Source: Hymenobacter amundsenii (GTDB lineage: Bacteria; Bacteroidota; Bacteroidia; Cytophagales; Hymenobacteraceae). Taken from it: DNA of 64,000 bases. A program made the position numbers and the translations under genes. How positions within the stretch are numbered: the stretch's first letter is position 1; every line of letters starts with the position of its first letter. Location of the stretch: assembly GCF_002204745.1 (NCBI RefSeq), contig NZ_NIRR01000003.1:1-64000 (forward strand). The letters are read 5' to 3'. This document shows positions 33,764-43,532 of this stretch, piece by piece. Under the pieces are notes generated by a model that was given only the letters and a program-made list of their open reading frames with translations, was not told the origin of the DNA and did no database searches.

Positions 33764-35557
33764 TTATTGGAACGCCTCCAGTTTGGCGTTGTCGAGCAGC
33801 ATGTTGGCGGTGGTGCCGTAGTAGAGGAAGACGATGGAAACGTGGTCGAAGGGCTGCTGCGGGGGGCGGATGGTAAAGCTCAGGGTGCGGGGCCAGTTGG
33901 CGTCGAGGGCGCGTTGCAGACGCACGGTGCGCTCCTTTACGATGGTAGGGCCGTCCCAGAAGCGCACCACGTACTGGGTCATGCGGCCGACCTCCCACTC
34001 GCGGGCCGACGCGCCAGCCAGGGCCGAGGCCCGGAGCCAGGTGAAGCTGCCTGGGCGAACGGCCAGGCGGTATTCGGGGCTGCTGGGGTGGGCGGCGCTG
34101 AGTTGCAACGAGCAGCTGCCCGCCAGGGCCAGCGCGCCGCAGGTGGCGGCGGGCTCCTGCTCAAAACCTTGTTGCCAGAGTACGCGCAGGTTGCGGGGCG
34201 TACCGGTAAATTCGGAATTGCTATCGAGTAGCAGTTGGGTTTCGGGCGGCACCTGGTAGCGGAACAGGATGCGCCAGAGGTAGGTGCGCGTCATGTCGCC
34301 GGCCGCCAGTAGGCCGCCGGGCAGCGCCATTTGCGTAAGCCAGAAGCCGTAGGCGCAGCCCAGCACGGCCACCACCCCGTAGAGCGCAGCCCACACCGGC
34401 CGGGCCAACAGCCAACGCAAGGCCGCCGCCAGCGGCCAGGCCAGCACGGCGTAGGTCTGCACCATCGCCCGCTGGCCCAGGCCGCCGCCGTAGGTCCATT
34501 CATCCCAGGCGAAGGCCACGTAGGTGAACAGCCCCATGAAAATCAACATGGGCCAGAAGGCCGCGGGCTGCTGCCGGCGCAACGGCCCGAAGCCCACCAG
34601 CGCCGTGAGCAGCAGGGGCGAATAAATCAGCCAGCCGCTGCGGAAGCTGAAGATGCCGTCGAACAGATGGGGTTTCAGCCAGCTAAACCCCTGCTCCTGG
34701 TAGCTGTACACCACCCACTCGCCGCTGGCGTAGTGCCAGTAGAGGGGCTGAATGCTGAGCACGGCCGCGCCGAGCAGGCCCGCCAGCAGCAGGTGGCCGG
34801 CGTGCCGTTGCCAGAACGCCAGCTTTTCGCGCAGGCCGGCCCCGGAAATCTGCAGGCCCCAAAGCAGCGGCAGCAGCGCGGCCAGCAACTCGGTGGGCCT
34901 CGTGAGCGTCATCAGGCCCACGATGGCCCCGATGGCGGCGGCGCGGCCGGCCGTGGGACGGGCATAATAGGCGGGCGTGAGCAGCAGCAGTGCCGCGTAC
35001 CAGCCAAACAGCCAGTTATGGGTGAGGGAGCCCTGGCCGGCGGTGTAGTTGAGGTAGTTGGTGCCCAGCACCAGCACCAGCAGCGTGCCCGCCGTGGCCC
35101 ATTCGCCAAAGCGCGGCAGCAGCGCCCGGCGCACCAGCCACAACCCCAGCACGGCCACCAGCAACGCCGCCAGCTTCATAGCCAGTTGATAGGGTTCTGA
35201 ATAGCCGTCGGAAGCATAGCCCAGCGGTTCAGCCAGGGCGTGGCCCACCAGGAAAAACGGCAGTTCCTGCAGGGCCAGGCCGGCGGGGTACTTCAGCACC
35301 ATGTGGCCGCTGGGGTGCGGAAAGGCCGCATCGAAGCCCGAGCCCGAGGGGGCGTAGTCGCGCACGAGCTGGTGGCGGAAGTTCAGGTCGCGCAGGTCGT
35401 GGTGCACGAAAATGGCCGGCAGGTAGAGGTAGTAGCCCGCCGCGTCCCACTGCAGCACCCGCGACTGGTGGGGCTGGGGCGCAGGGTAGTACCACCAGGC
35501 CACGCCCAGTATCAGGGCCGTGCAGATAACCCAGGCCCAGCGGGAAGCAGATTTCAT
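33764..35557 (-). CDS. Polytopic membrane protein, possibly GT-C type glycosyltransferase
   Basis: A 597-residue protein with about 11 transmembrane helices in the first 430 residues and a soluble beta-rich C-terminal part of about 160 residues (from about 435). The first loop contains VLQWDAAGYYLYLPAIF; an Asp in this position, followed by aromatics, is typical of GT-C glycosyltransferases that use polyprenyl-phosphate sugars. The mannosyltransferase-like LTRPTELLAALLPLLWG segment fits too. The donor and acceptor are unknown. It is divergent from the GH20 gene, with 116 bases between starts. Confidence 0.65.
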   Translation of the reverse strand: MKSASRWAWVICTALILGVAWWYYPAPQPHQSRVLQWDAAGYYLYLPAIFVHHDLRDLNFRHQLVRDYAPSGSGFDAAFPHPSGHMVLKYPAGLALQELPFFLVGHALAEPLGYASDGYSEPYQLAMKLAALLVAVLGLWLVRRALLPRFGEWATAGTLLVLVLGTNYLNYTAGQGSLTHNWLFGWYAALLLLTPAYYARPTAGRAAAIGAIVGLMTLTRPTELLAALLPLLWGLQISGAGLREKLAFWQRHAGHLLLAGLLGAAVLSIQPLYWHYASGEWVVYSYQEQGFSWLKPHLFDGIFSFRSGWLIYSPLLLTALVGFGPLRRQQPAAFWPMLIFMGLFTYVAFAWDEWTYGGGLGQRAMVQTYAVLAWPLAAALRWLLARPVWAALYGVVAVLGCAYGFWLTQMALPGGLLAAGDMTRTYLWRILFRYQVPPETQLLLDSNSEFTGTPRNLRVLWQQGFEQEPAATCGALALAGSCSLQLSAAHPSSPEYRLAVRPGSFTWLRASALAGASAREWEVGRMTQYVVRFWDGPTIVKERTVRLQRALDANWPRTLSFTIRPPQQPFDHVSIVFLYYGTTANMLLDNAKLEAFQ

Positions 35558-35646
35558 GGCCTGAAAGTACGGCCCGGAAACGAATCGGGCCCTTCGGCAT
35601 TGTGCTTGCTGAGGGCGAGGCGTACGCCAGGGCCATCGGGCCTGCG

Positions 35647-35654
35647 TACCTTGC
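35647..35654 (+). promoter_or_regulatory. Near-match -7 element before the GH20 gene
   Basis: GTACCTTGCC, close to TAnnTTTG, ends about 20 bases before ATG 35674. Its presence supports that start rather than the upstream in-frame codon at 35602. Confidence 0.45.
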
Positions 35655-35673
35655 CAACCCGTTACCGCTCCTC

Positions 35674-37794
35674 ATGATCTGTCTGCTTTCCCTCCGACGC
35701 CGGCTGCCGGCACTCGTTTTCCTGCTGCTGACCGCTCCGGCCCTGCTGGCCCAGCCAACCAATCCCGACACCCGGAATCTGCTGCCGGTGCCTACTTCCG
35801 TGCGCTGGGGCGCGGGCAGCCTCAACCCCAAAACCCGGCTGCGCCCGCAGTTTCTGGGGCCCACCGACACGAGCATCGTTGCGGCCGTGGGCCGGACGCT
35901 ACAACGGCTGCACCTGAATGCGCCGGCCACGGGCAAATTGGCAACGACGCTGCCGCTGCTGGTTCGCTACGGCAAAGTGGGGCGGCCCGAGCAGTTCGAT
36001 GCGGAGCGCTACAGCCTGCGCGTCACGCCCAGCGGCGTCAGCATCGATGCGCCCACCAGCCTGGGCGTGTTGCGGGCCCTGGCCACGCTGGAACAGCTGC
36101 CCCAGGCCACCAGCGGCCACCCGCTACTGCCAAGCCCGACGGTGTTACCCCAAGTGGTTATGCTGCCCGAAGTCGATATTCAGGACCAGCCGCGCTTTGC
36201 CTGGCGGGGGCTGCTGATTGACGCGGCCCGCCACTTCATGCCCGTATCCGTCATCAAGCGCAACCTCGATGCCATGGCGGCCGTGAAGCTCAACGTGTTG
36301 CACTGGCACCTCGCCGACGACCAGGGATTTCGGGTGGAAAGCAAAACCCTGCCCCGCCTGCATGAGGTGAGTGGGCAGTACTACACCCAAGCCCAGGTGC
36401 GCGAGGTGCTGCGCTACGCCGCCGCCCGCGGCATCCGGGTGGTGCCCGAGTTCGACGTGCCCGGCCACACCATTGCCTGGCAGGCCGCCTACCCCCAACT
36501 GGCCTCCGGCGACACTCTTTACAAAACTGTGTACCAGAGCTGGCGCCTGGCCAACGTCGCCCTCGACCCGACCAAGGAAACCACCTACGCGCTGCTCGAT
36601 ACGCTGTTCAAGGAGATGACGGCCCTGTTTCCCGACCCCTACTTCCACATCGGGGGCGACGAAAACGACGGGCGCCAGTGGCGGGGCAACCCGCGCATTA
36701 TGGCTTTTGCCAAGGCGAACAAGATGCTGAAAGCCGACGGCAAAACCCTCGACAAGCACGCGCTGCAAACCTACTTCAACCGCCGGGTGCTGGCTATGGT
36801 CACGAAATACGGCAAGCAGATGGTGGGCTGGGACGAAATTCTGGGCCCTGGCCTGCCGCAGGACGCCGTGATTCAGAGCTGGCGGGGCAAGAAGGGCCTC
36901 TACGACGCCGCCCAGGCCGGTAACCGCGTCATTCTGTCGAACGGCTACTACCTCGACCTCAACTACAGCGCCGCCGCCCACTACGCCACCGACCCGCTGC
37001 CCGTCGATAACCCGCTTACCGTGGCCCAGCAGCAGTTGATTCTGGGCGGCGAGGCGACGATGTGGAGCGAGTTTGCCGACAGCGTTATCGTGGATTCGCG
37101 CATCTGGCCCCGGGCCGCCGCCGTGGCCGAGCGGCTATGGTCGGCCCGCGACCTGGCCAACGTGCCCGATATGTACCGCCGCTTCGGAGCCGTTTCCCGG
37201 CAGCTCGAAGGCCTAGGCCTGCAGCACCGCAGCGCCCCCGAACTGCTGCTGCGGCAGCTGGCCGGCCCCACCGCCGACGTGGGTCCGCTCCGCACGCTGG
37301 CCCAGGTATTGGAGCCCGTCAAGGAATATAAGCGCCATTTCCAGGGCTTCACCTACGTGCCCAGCACCCCCCTGACCCGCCTCGTCGATGCCGCCCCCGC
37401 CGAGTCTGACGTGGCCCGGGCCTTCGGCTGGCAGGTTGATTCGATGCTGACGGCCTACGGCGCGGCTGGGGCCAACCGGACCACGCCGCCCGCAGCCCGC
37501 GCCCTGCTGCTGCGCATGCGCCGGCAGCTGCAAACCTGGCAGACCAACAACTCCCGCCTGATTCCGCTGCTGGCCACCTCCCCCACCCTCACCGAGTACG
37601 CGCCCCTTTCGGCCAACCTGAGCACCGCCGCCACCCTGGCCCTGGAGCGGCTGGCGCTGCTGGAACGCGCCGAAGCGCCCACCGCTGCCGGGCAAGCCGC
37701 CGCCCTCAAGCAGCTCGATGCGCTAAACAAACCGGCCGGGCAGACGGAGCTGGCGGTGCTACCGCATCTGCGGCGGCTGGTGGGGCTGCGGTAA
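35674..37794 (+). CDS. Family 20 glycoside hydrolase, beta-N-acetylhexosaminidase
   Basis: A 706-residue exported enzyme. ATG 35674 begins a signal peptide (LRRRLPALVFLLLTAPALLA, then Q). The N-terminal GH20b domain is at about 35-155. The (beta/alpha)8 catalytic domain has FAWRGLLIDAARHFM, the WHLADDQGFR segment and the substrate-assisted Asp-Glu pair in FHIGGDEND (about 325-333), as well as WDEILGPGLP. It removes terminal GlcNAc or GalNAc from chitooligosaccharides, glycans or peptidoglycan fragments. The C-terminal 180 residues are helical. There is no T9SS domain, so it probably stays in the periplasm. Confidence 0.92.
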   Translation: MICLLSLRRRLPALVFLLLTAPALLAQPTNPDTRNLLPVPTSVRWGAGSLNPKTRLRPQFLGPTDTSIVAAVGRTLQRLHLNAPATGKLATTLPLLVRYGKVGRPEQFDAERYSLRVTPSGVSIDAPTSLGVLRALATLEQLPQATSGHPLLPSPTVLPQVVMLPEVDIQDQPRFAWRGLLIDAARHFMPVSVIKRNLDAMAAVKLNVLHWHLADDQGFRVESKTLPRLHEVSGQYYTQAQVREVLRYAAARGIRVVPEFDVPGHTIAWQAAYPQLASGDTLYKTVYQSWRLANVALDPTKETTYALLDTLFKEMTALFPDPYFHIGGDENDGRQWRGNPRIMAFAKANKMLKADGKTLDKHALQTYFNRRVLAMVTKYGKQMVGWDEILGPGLPQDAVIQSWRGKKGLYDAAQAGNRVILSNGYYLDLNYSAAAHYATDPLPVDNPLTVAQQQLILGGEATMWSEFADSVIVDSRIWPRAAAVAERLWSARDLANVPDMYRRFGAVSRQLEGLGLQHRSAPELLLRQLAGPTADVGPLRTLAQVLEPVKEYKRHFQGFTYVPSTPLTRLVDAAPAESDVARAFGWQVDSMLTAYGAAGANRTTPPAARALLLRMRRQLQTWQTNNSRLIPLLATSPTLTEYAPLSANLSTAATLALERLALLERAEAPTAAGQAAALKQLDALNKPAGQTELAVLPHLRRLVGLR

Positions 37795-37806
37795 TTTTTC
37801 AGGTGC

Positions 37807-38562
37807 TTAATTGTCTCCGAAAAAGTAGCTAAAAGAAGCCTGGATGACGCGATTGGAGTAGATGGGTCCGGGAGAAGAGCTGTTGCTCGTCCCAAAATCG
37901 GCTCCCAGATTGGCTAGCCCTCTGCTGTAGCCGAGCTGAAACTGCGCATCACCCACCCGGTAGCCCAACCCAACCTGAAAGCCGCAGTCGAAGCCTCGGG
38001 AGTAGAATTTTTCGTCGGTGCGGCTGGTAGAGTAGTACTTGCCCGTTGCCACCTTGCCCTGGGCTTTATTAGTGGCAATGCTGACGTAACTACCGTCGCG
38101 AATCGCGTCCTCGTTATCATACTTGTACTTCCCTCCCATCAGGGCGCTTACGTAGGGGCCGGCAAAAAGCTGTAGGCCCTCGTTACTTTGGCTGCCCTGC
38201 CCGAAGGAGTAAACGAGGTTGATCGGCACGGCTAAGTAGCTGAGACGATACGACTCCTTTAGGCTGGTGGTGATAGTCTCTCGGCCATAGTAAATCTGGT
38301 AGCTGTCCTCAATCTGAAAGCCTTTCTGCGAGTATACGAGCGCGGGCTGCACAGATAGGTGCCCGAAGCCCAGGGCTACCTCTACCCCAGCTTCGACACC
38401 ACTTTGGAACTTGGTATCGTAAGTCTGTCTTCTATCCTTAAACGGAGCGGTAGCCACATTCAGGCCCACCCGCGGGCCCACCTGAACTGTCATTTGCGCT
38501 TGGGCAAGAGTAGCAGACAACAAGGTGGCAGCAGTAAGAGGAATAGCTGTTTTGCAAAACAT
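37807..38562 (-). CDS. Outer-membrane beta-barrel protein (PorT-like)
   Basis: A 251-residue protein with a signal peptide (residues 1-22, IPLTAATLLSATLAQAQ). The following alternating strands are typical of the small outer-membrane barrels of Bacteroidota: VGPRVGLNVATAPF, LSVQPALVYSQKGF, YLAVPINLVYSFG, FQVGLGYRVGDAQFQLGYSRG, and a C-terminal VIQASFSYFFGDN ending. About eight to ten strands are expected. The function is unknown. It is convergent with the GH20 gene, only 12 bases apart. Confidence 0.82.
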   Translation of the reverse strand: MFCKTAIPLTAATLLSATLAQAQMTVQVGPRVGLNVATAPFKDRRQTYDTKFQSGVEAGVEVALGFGHLSVQPALVYSQKGFQIEDSYQIYYGRETITTSLKESYRLSYLAVPINLVYSFGQGSQSNEGLQLFAGPYVSALMGGKYKYDNEDAIRDGSYVSIATNKAQGKVATGKYYSTSRTDEKFYSRGFDCGFQVGLGYRVGDAQFQLGYSRGLANLGADFGTSNSSSPGPIYSNRVIQASFSYFFGDN

Positions 38563-38890
38563 AAAATTGACCTAGGTTATTGGTAAAAACTTGTGCTGTA
38601 AAGACGTCTTCAAACTGCCCTCCTGAACCAGAAGTACAGCACCGTTTACACTAGGCAACGCTACCACAAAAATTTAGCAATTTAGCCGGCTGACATAAAA
38701 ATAACTTGACATATAAAACAGCACAACTTAACCATTTAAACCACGACCTCAACGGTAGCTCATTCCAGGCTTTCCTGCAAGATGCGCCGTTCGGCCAACA
38801 GACCGGCTGAAACGAACCAGTTGGCCGGACGACGGCGGCCGGGCAACTGGCACAAGCGCAGCCCTATACAATCAGAGGCTCTGTTCAGCC
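38563..38890. other. Intergenic stretch without a gene
   Basis: About 330 bases between the start of the barrel gene and the 3' end of the 1299-codon gene. The part from 38640 to 38760 is distinctly AT-rich (ATTTAGCAATTTAGCC, then ATAAAACAGCACAACTTAAC). It probably holds the promoter of the barrel gene on the minus strand. No convincing terminator or ORF was found. Confidence 0.5.
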
Positions 38891-41800
38891 CTAAAACAGC
38901 ACTGCCACCTGCATGCGGCCGGTGTGGATGGCGCCCAGACCCTGGGGCTTGCGGCCGTCGTAGGCCAGCGTGACGTTGAGGCCGTTGCTCAGGCGCTGCT
39001 CCAGGTTCAGGTTCCAGGTGAAGTTGGTGCCTGGGCGCAGGGCGTTGAGGATTTCCAGGCTCACGAGGCTGGTTTGGTCGCCTGCAAACCCCACCTGCAC
39101 GTAGCGGCCGGTGGCGGAAAGGGTACGCTTGCCCACCTGGCTGATGCGGGTTTCCAAGCCCAAATCGTGGAACGTGCCGCGGGTGTCGAGGTCGGGGCCG
39201 GGCTGGAGGTTGCGCTTGGTGGTGTAGAGGTAGGTGGTGGTGAAGCGCCAGACGGTGGAGGGCTGGTAGCTGACTTCGGGCGACACCTCGTACTGCTCAA
39301 CCCGGAAATTGCGCGTTTCCAGGTAGCTCGACTGGTTTTCGCGGATGCCTCGGGTACCGTTCAGGCGGCCCGTGAATGACTGGGCCAGCGTCCGGCGCAG
39401 CAGCAGGTTCTGGGTGGCCAAGTTGCGGGTGTCGAATCCCTGGGTCAGCAGCACCTTCTGCTGGGTTTGCTGCACCGTAAACTCGGCTCCAAAAATGGGG
39501 TTCGAGCGGTTGAAATAAAGGGTGTTGCGCAGCAGCTTGTTCAGGCTCAGCAGCAGCGCATCATCCGTTTGAAAGGCAAAGGGGTTGAGGCGGGAGTTGA
39601 GCGTGTTTTCGGTGCTCTTGCGGTCGAGCGTCACGGTGGTCAGGGTCGAGAAGCGGCCCAGCAGCTCGCGCCAGCCGGTGGCCTCGCGCCACTCGCGCGG
39701 GGCCGAGAGCGTGAGCCGGTAGCTGAAGCGGTTGGTGAAGGCGGGCAGGTAGTCGTCGGTGGGCAGAAACACCTTGATGTAGGTACGGAATTGGGCATCG
39801 GGTGTCTGGGCCTCGAAAAACTCGTTTTTCTGCTGGATACCGTCCTGGTTCAAGTCGTTCCAGTAGTGGGTGCCCTGGCCGTTGGGCACGGCCAGGTAGG
39901 CGAAGTCGCGCTTCAGCTCCCGGCCCGTGCCCACGGCGTAGCTCAGCTCCGAGCGCACCACGTTCTGCAAAAAGCTGGCGTTCCAGTCAAGCTTGCCCAG
40001 CACCGTCCGTTCGCGGACGGGGGCGGCGCCAGGGCTGCCCGGCAACGCCTGGCCGGTGGTGTCGCGGGCGCTCAGGTCGCGGTAGGTGGCCAGGATGTTC
40101 AGGTCCTGGGTGGCGCTGAGGTGGGAATTGAACGTACCCTGCCAGGTGTGGGCCGTGGCCCGGTCGCGCAGGGCAGTTTGCTCGGCGTTGGGCGTCTGGT
40201 CGCGGCGGAAGGTGTAGTCGAGGCGGTAGCGGATGCGGGCCGTGTCGCGGCTCTGCACGAACAGGGCGTGCTCGTCATAGTAATTGGCCGAGGTTAGCGA
40301 GTCGCCACCAGGGCGGGCCACCCGGTTTTTATCGAAGCGGTAGGCGTAGCCCGGCACCACGGCCCCGCCCACGTAACGGGCCGCGGCCTCACCCCGGGCC
40401 CACTTCGACTCGCGCCGGCCGGCCGTGGAGTTCAGCAGAAACAGGTTGCCCCGCAGTTGCACCCGCCCGATCTGGCGGGCCGCATCGAGCCAGTGCTGCA
40501 CTCCGCTCACCTCGCCGGCCCGGTAGCGGCGGCTCAGGCGGTAGCCCAAGGCATTGTCGGCGTCCTTCACCAAGCCCACGCCGGCATTGAAGATATTCTC
40601 TTCCCGGGGCCGCTGGTTGTTGCTGATGATGGTGTTGCTGGTGCTCCAGTTGCGGTCGAACTCGATGTCGCGGTACCGGTCGATGGGCGTGAAGCGGCGG
40701 CTGGTGTACTCGTAATCGACGGCGCTGCGCAGCTTGTAGCCCGCTAGCCCGGGCACGTTCACGGGCCGGTCCTGCACCACGTAGCCCACCCGCATAGCCT
40801 GCCCCTTGGCCGACTCCGACGAGAACCGGTTCAGATCCAGCTCCGAGGAGGCCAGATCCACGAACACGGTGGCCGTAGGGTCGAGAGCGTAGCTGGTGCC
40901 CACCGTGACCAGCTGTTTTTTGAGGGGCGTGGGCAGCACCCGCACCGGCTCGTAGGAGCCCCGGTTCTGGCCCACGAAGGTGTAGACCCGGCCGTTGGCG
41001 TTGGCTTCGGCCGTGTTGGTGCCCAGGTTGTAGGAGCCCCGGCCCGGCCCCAAGTTGGTGAACTGCACGTTGTACACCAGCGCCAGCGTATCGAGTGGCG
41101 GGTACACGAATACGCTCGTGGGCTGCTGGGTGGCGGGGTCGAGCTGGGTTTCGCGGCGGTACTGAATCTGCTGGCGGTCGTAGTTCACCAGCGTATCGCC
41201 GGGGGCCGTTACGCGGCTCACGTTGCCGCTGCGGCGCAGCAGGGCCTTCTGGCCTTCGTTGAGGGTGAGATTGGGCGAGTTGTCGGGGTTGTCGGCTTCG
41301 CGGTAGAAGTTGGCATGCACCTGCAACCGGCCCAGCTGCTGGTAGTGGCTGCCCTGCACCAGCGAACGGGCATAGTTGAAATCGGAATACTCGTAATCGA
41401 CCTTGATGCGGGTGTTGCTGGTAATCAGGTGACGGGGCGAAAACGTGAGTTCGGCCTGGTTGTAGTCGATGATGTAGTCGGCATCGAAGCCCCGTACCAT
41501 CAGCCGGCCATCGAGGTACACTCGCTCGGAGTTGGCCAGCACAATGATGAACTGCTCGCCGTTGGGCCCGCGCAGCCGGTAGGGACCCTGCACGTTTTCG
41601 AGGGGCGGAATGTCAATACTGGCAAACTTGCCCTTGGCCCCACCCGCCGCCACCGACGTCGTGGCATACGCCTCGCCTTTGCGGAAAGAAAGCAACGACT
41701 GCCGGGGCCCACCCGCCGCCCGCGTCGTCACGGTCTGGCTGGTGGCGTTGGGGCCGGTACCGTTGGGCGTGAGGGAGCCGGGGGCACTACTGGGCGGTCC

Positions 41801-42790
41801 GTAGGGGTCGGTGGGGGAAATGCCGGGCTGCTGCTGGCCCGAACCGGCCGGCGGGGCCACGGTGGGCGCGCCGGTAATAAAGGTGCCGGTGCTGCCGCCT
41901 GCCGCGTTGGGGTATTGGAACTGCTGGTTGCTGACGCCCACGCCTACCCCACCCCCGAAGCCACCGCTGGGCAGCTCCCCAAAATTCACTTCCCCTGCCC
42001 CGCCCTGGATATTTTTGTAGTAGCGCAGGAAGTAATCGGGCTTGTTGCGCAGCACCACGTCGCCGGCCGTCAGGCTCCAGCGCGGGTGAGTGAGGGTGAT
42101 GTAAATCCGGTCGAATTCCTGTAGCTGCTGGGTATTGCCCTCGGGCTGGAAGGGCACATTCTGGTCGGAAATGGCGGCCGTCAGGTTGATATCGTCGGTG
42201 AGCTTGCCTTCGAGCTGCAGGTTGAGCGAGGAATTCACGAACACGTTCTGGGCGTTGCCAAACGACACGCCCCGCGACAGATTGCCGGTTTTGTTGATGC
42301 CCGGGGTACTCAGAATCTGCTCCTTTACCGAAAAATCGTTCTCCCCAAACACCGGCCGCTGCCAGAACCGTAGGCTGTCGAGCAGGCTGCGGGGCCGCAG
42401 GTAGCGGGCCGCCGAAAGCTGCATGGGTAGCACCCGGTAGCACACCAGCACCGAGTCGGGCCCGCGCGCCAGCACGATATCGGGGCGGCCGGGCTCGGGG
42501 TTGGGGAAGCGCGAAGTGGGCCGCACGAAACGGTACTGGTCGCGGCCCGCGTCGTAAGCCACCGAGCGGCCGTTCATGCTCACCGAGGCAGGCACCACCG
42601 TCAGGGTATCGCGCAGGCCAAAAAACGTGGTGTCACGGTCTGGCGCGAGGCGCACCCAGGCGCAACGGCGGGTGCTGGGCGGCGCAGCGGGCCGCTGCTG
42701 GGCCCGGGCAGCGGCAGGCAACAGCAGGAACAACAGCCACGCCAGCATCCTCCAAAGGCGCAGTAAGGATGGCGTATGGCTGCTACTCAT
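38891..42790 (-). CDS. Large exported outer-membrane-type protein of unknown function
   Basis: A 1299-residue protein with a signal peptide (about 10-30, LWRMLAWLLFLLLPAAARAQ). It is beta-rich throughout with alternating hydrophobic and polar residues in the last 900 residues, ending in MQVAVLF, which suggests a large outer-membrane barrel. An early segment NKTGNLSRGVSFGNAQNVF and ISDQNVPFQPEGNTQQLQEF looks well conserved in type. Residues about 300-360 are a Gly/Pro/Ser-rich insert. I do not recognise a named family; it may be a distant relative of the gliding/T9SS SprA group, but that is a guess. No gene partner is evident. Confidence 0.75.
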   Translation of the reverse strand: MSSSHTPSLLRLWRMLAWLLFLLLPAAARAQQRPAAPPSTRRCAWVRLAPDRDTTFFGLRDTLTVVPASVSMNGRSVAYDAGRDQYRFVRPTSRFPNPEPGRPDIVLARGPDSVLVCYRVLPMQLSAARYLRPRSLLDSLRFWQRPVFGENDFSVKEQILSTPGINKTGNLSRGVSFGNAQNVFVNSSLNLQLEGKLTDDINLTAAISDQNVPFQPEGNTQQLQEFDRIYITLTHPRWSLTAGDVVLRNKPDYFLRYYKNIQGGAGEVNFGELPSGGFGGGVGVGVSNQQFQYPNAAGGSTGTFITGAPTVAPPAGSGQQQPGISPTDPYGPPSSAPGSLTPNGTGPNATSQTVTTRAAGGPRQSLLSFRKGEAYATTSVAAGGAKGKFASIDIPPLENVQGPYRLRGPNGEQFIIVLANSERVYLDGRLMVRGFDADYIIDYNQAELTFSPRHLITSNTRIKVDYEYSDFNYARSLVQGSHYQQLGRLQVHANFYREADNPDNSPNLTLNEGQKALLRRSGNVSRVTAPGDTLVNYDRQQIQYRRETQLDPATQQPTSVFVYPPLDTLALVYNVQFTNLGPGRGSYNLGTNTAEANANGRVYTFVGQNRGSYEPVRVLPTPLKKQLVTVGTSYALDPTATVFVDLASSELDLNRFSSESAKGQAMRVGYVVQDRPVNVPGLAGYKLRSAVDYEYTSRRFTPIDRYRDIEFDRNWSTSNTIISNNQRPREENIFNAGVGLVKDADNALGYRLSRRYRAGEVSGVQHWLDAARQIGRVQLRGNLFLLNSTAGRRESKWARGEAAARYVGGAVVPGYAYRFDKNRVARPGGDSLTSANYYDEHALFVQSRDTARIRYRLDYTFRRDQTPNAEQTALRDRATAHTWQGTFNSHLSATQDLNILATYRDLSARDTTGQALPGSPGAAPVRERTVLGKLDWNASFLQNVVRSELSYAVGTGRELKRDFAYLAVPNGQGTHYWNDLNQDGIQQKNEFFEAQTPDAQFRTYIKVFLPTDDYLPAFTNRFSYRLTLSAPREWREATGWRELLGRFSTLTTVTLDRKSTENTLNSRLNPFAFQTDDALLLSLNKLLRNTLYFNRSNPIFGAEFTVQQTQQKVLLTQGFDTRNLATQNLLLRRTLAQSFTGRLNGTRGIRENQSSYLETRNFRVEQYEVSPEVSYQPSTVWRFTTTYLYTTKRNLQPGPDLDTRGTFHDLGLETRISQVGKRTLSATGRYVQVGFAGDQTSLVSLEILNALRPGTNFTWNLNLEQRLSNGLNVTLAYDGRKPQGLGAIHTGRMQVAVLF

Positions 42791-42907
42791 TCAGTAAAAA
42801 TACGATACCTGCGCTTCGATGCCAGCCTAACGCCGTTTGACCGCCGATAGTGCCTGCCGCTGCCCCGGCCAACTACCTGCTTTCTAACAACTCCCGACCA
42901 GCAAACC

Positions 42908-43414
42908 TCAATGGCCGACGATCGTGCTCCGCCGCTCTAGCAGCACCGTCGAGCGCCAGATACCGTGTAGCTGGCCGATTCGTTCGCGCCGGCCCACTTC
43001 ACGAAAGCCCAGCCCCGTATGCAACCGCAGGCTGGCCTCGTTCTCCGGAAAAATACCCGCTTGCAGTGTCCAAATGCCATTGGCTTCGGATTCGGCCACC
43101 AGCGCCGCCAGCAGCTGCCGGCCCACGCCGCGCCCGGCCAACGCTGGGGCCACGTACACGCTCACCTCGGCCACGCCCCCGTACACGCAACGCCCCGATA
43201 CCGCCGACAACGCGGCCCAGCCGGCCACCAACCCCGCGCCGGCCGTCTCGGCGGCCGCGAGTGCCAACAGGCGGCTGTGCGCCAGGTGGTCCCGGTCCCA
43301 GTCTTCCCAAGTAGGGGCCTGCGTCTGGAATGTGGCGTGGCCGGTGGCAATACCTTGCTCATAAATGGTTTGCACCTGAGGCCAGTGCGCGGCCGTAAGC
43401 GGTTTAATCAGCAT
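42908..43414 (-). CDS. GNAT family N-acetyltransferase, PAT-like
   Basis: A 168-residue acetyltransferase of the phosphinothricin/methionine-sulfoximine type. Conserved features are the IYEQGIATGHATFQTQAPTW N-terminus, AEVSVYVAPALAGRGVGRQL (acetyl-CoA pyrophosphate loop) and NEASLRLHTGLGFREVG. It acetylates an amino group on an amino-acid analogue; the natural substrate is unknown. It stands alone, between the large surface protein and the sensor kinase. Confidence 0.88.
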   Translation of the reverse strand: MLIKPLTAAHWPQVQTIYEQGIATGHATFQTQAPTWEDWDRDHLAHSRLLALAAAETAGAGLVAGWAALSAVSGRCVYGGVAEVSVYVAPALAGRGVGRQLLAALVAESEANGIWTLQAGIFPENEASLRLHTGLGFREVGRRERIGQLHGIWRSTVLLERRSTIVGH

Positions 43415-43532
43415 GACACAAGGATTTTAAAGGATTAAACGCACGAGTAACCTAGCCGGCAGTCCCCGACCCGAATACCTGTTGCTGCGGCAAACACCCG
43501 GCCCCAGCGCCCAGAAACCGTCGGTTCAACTC

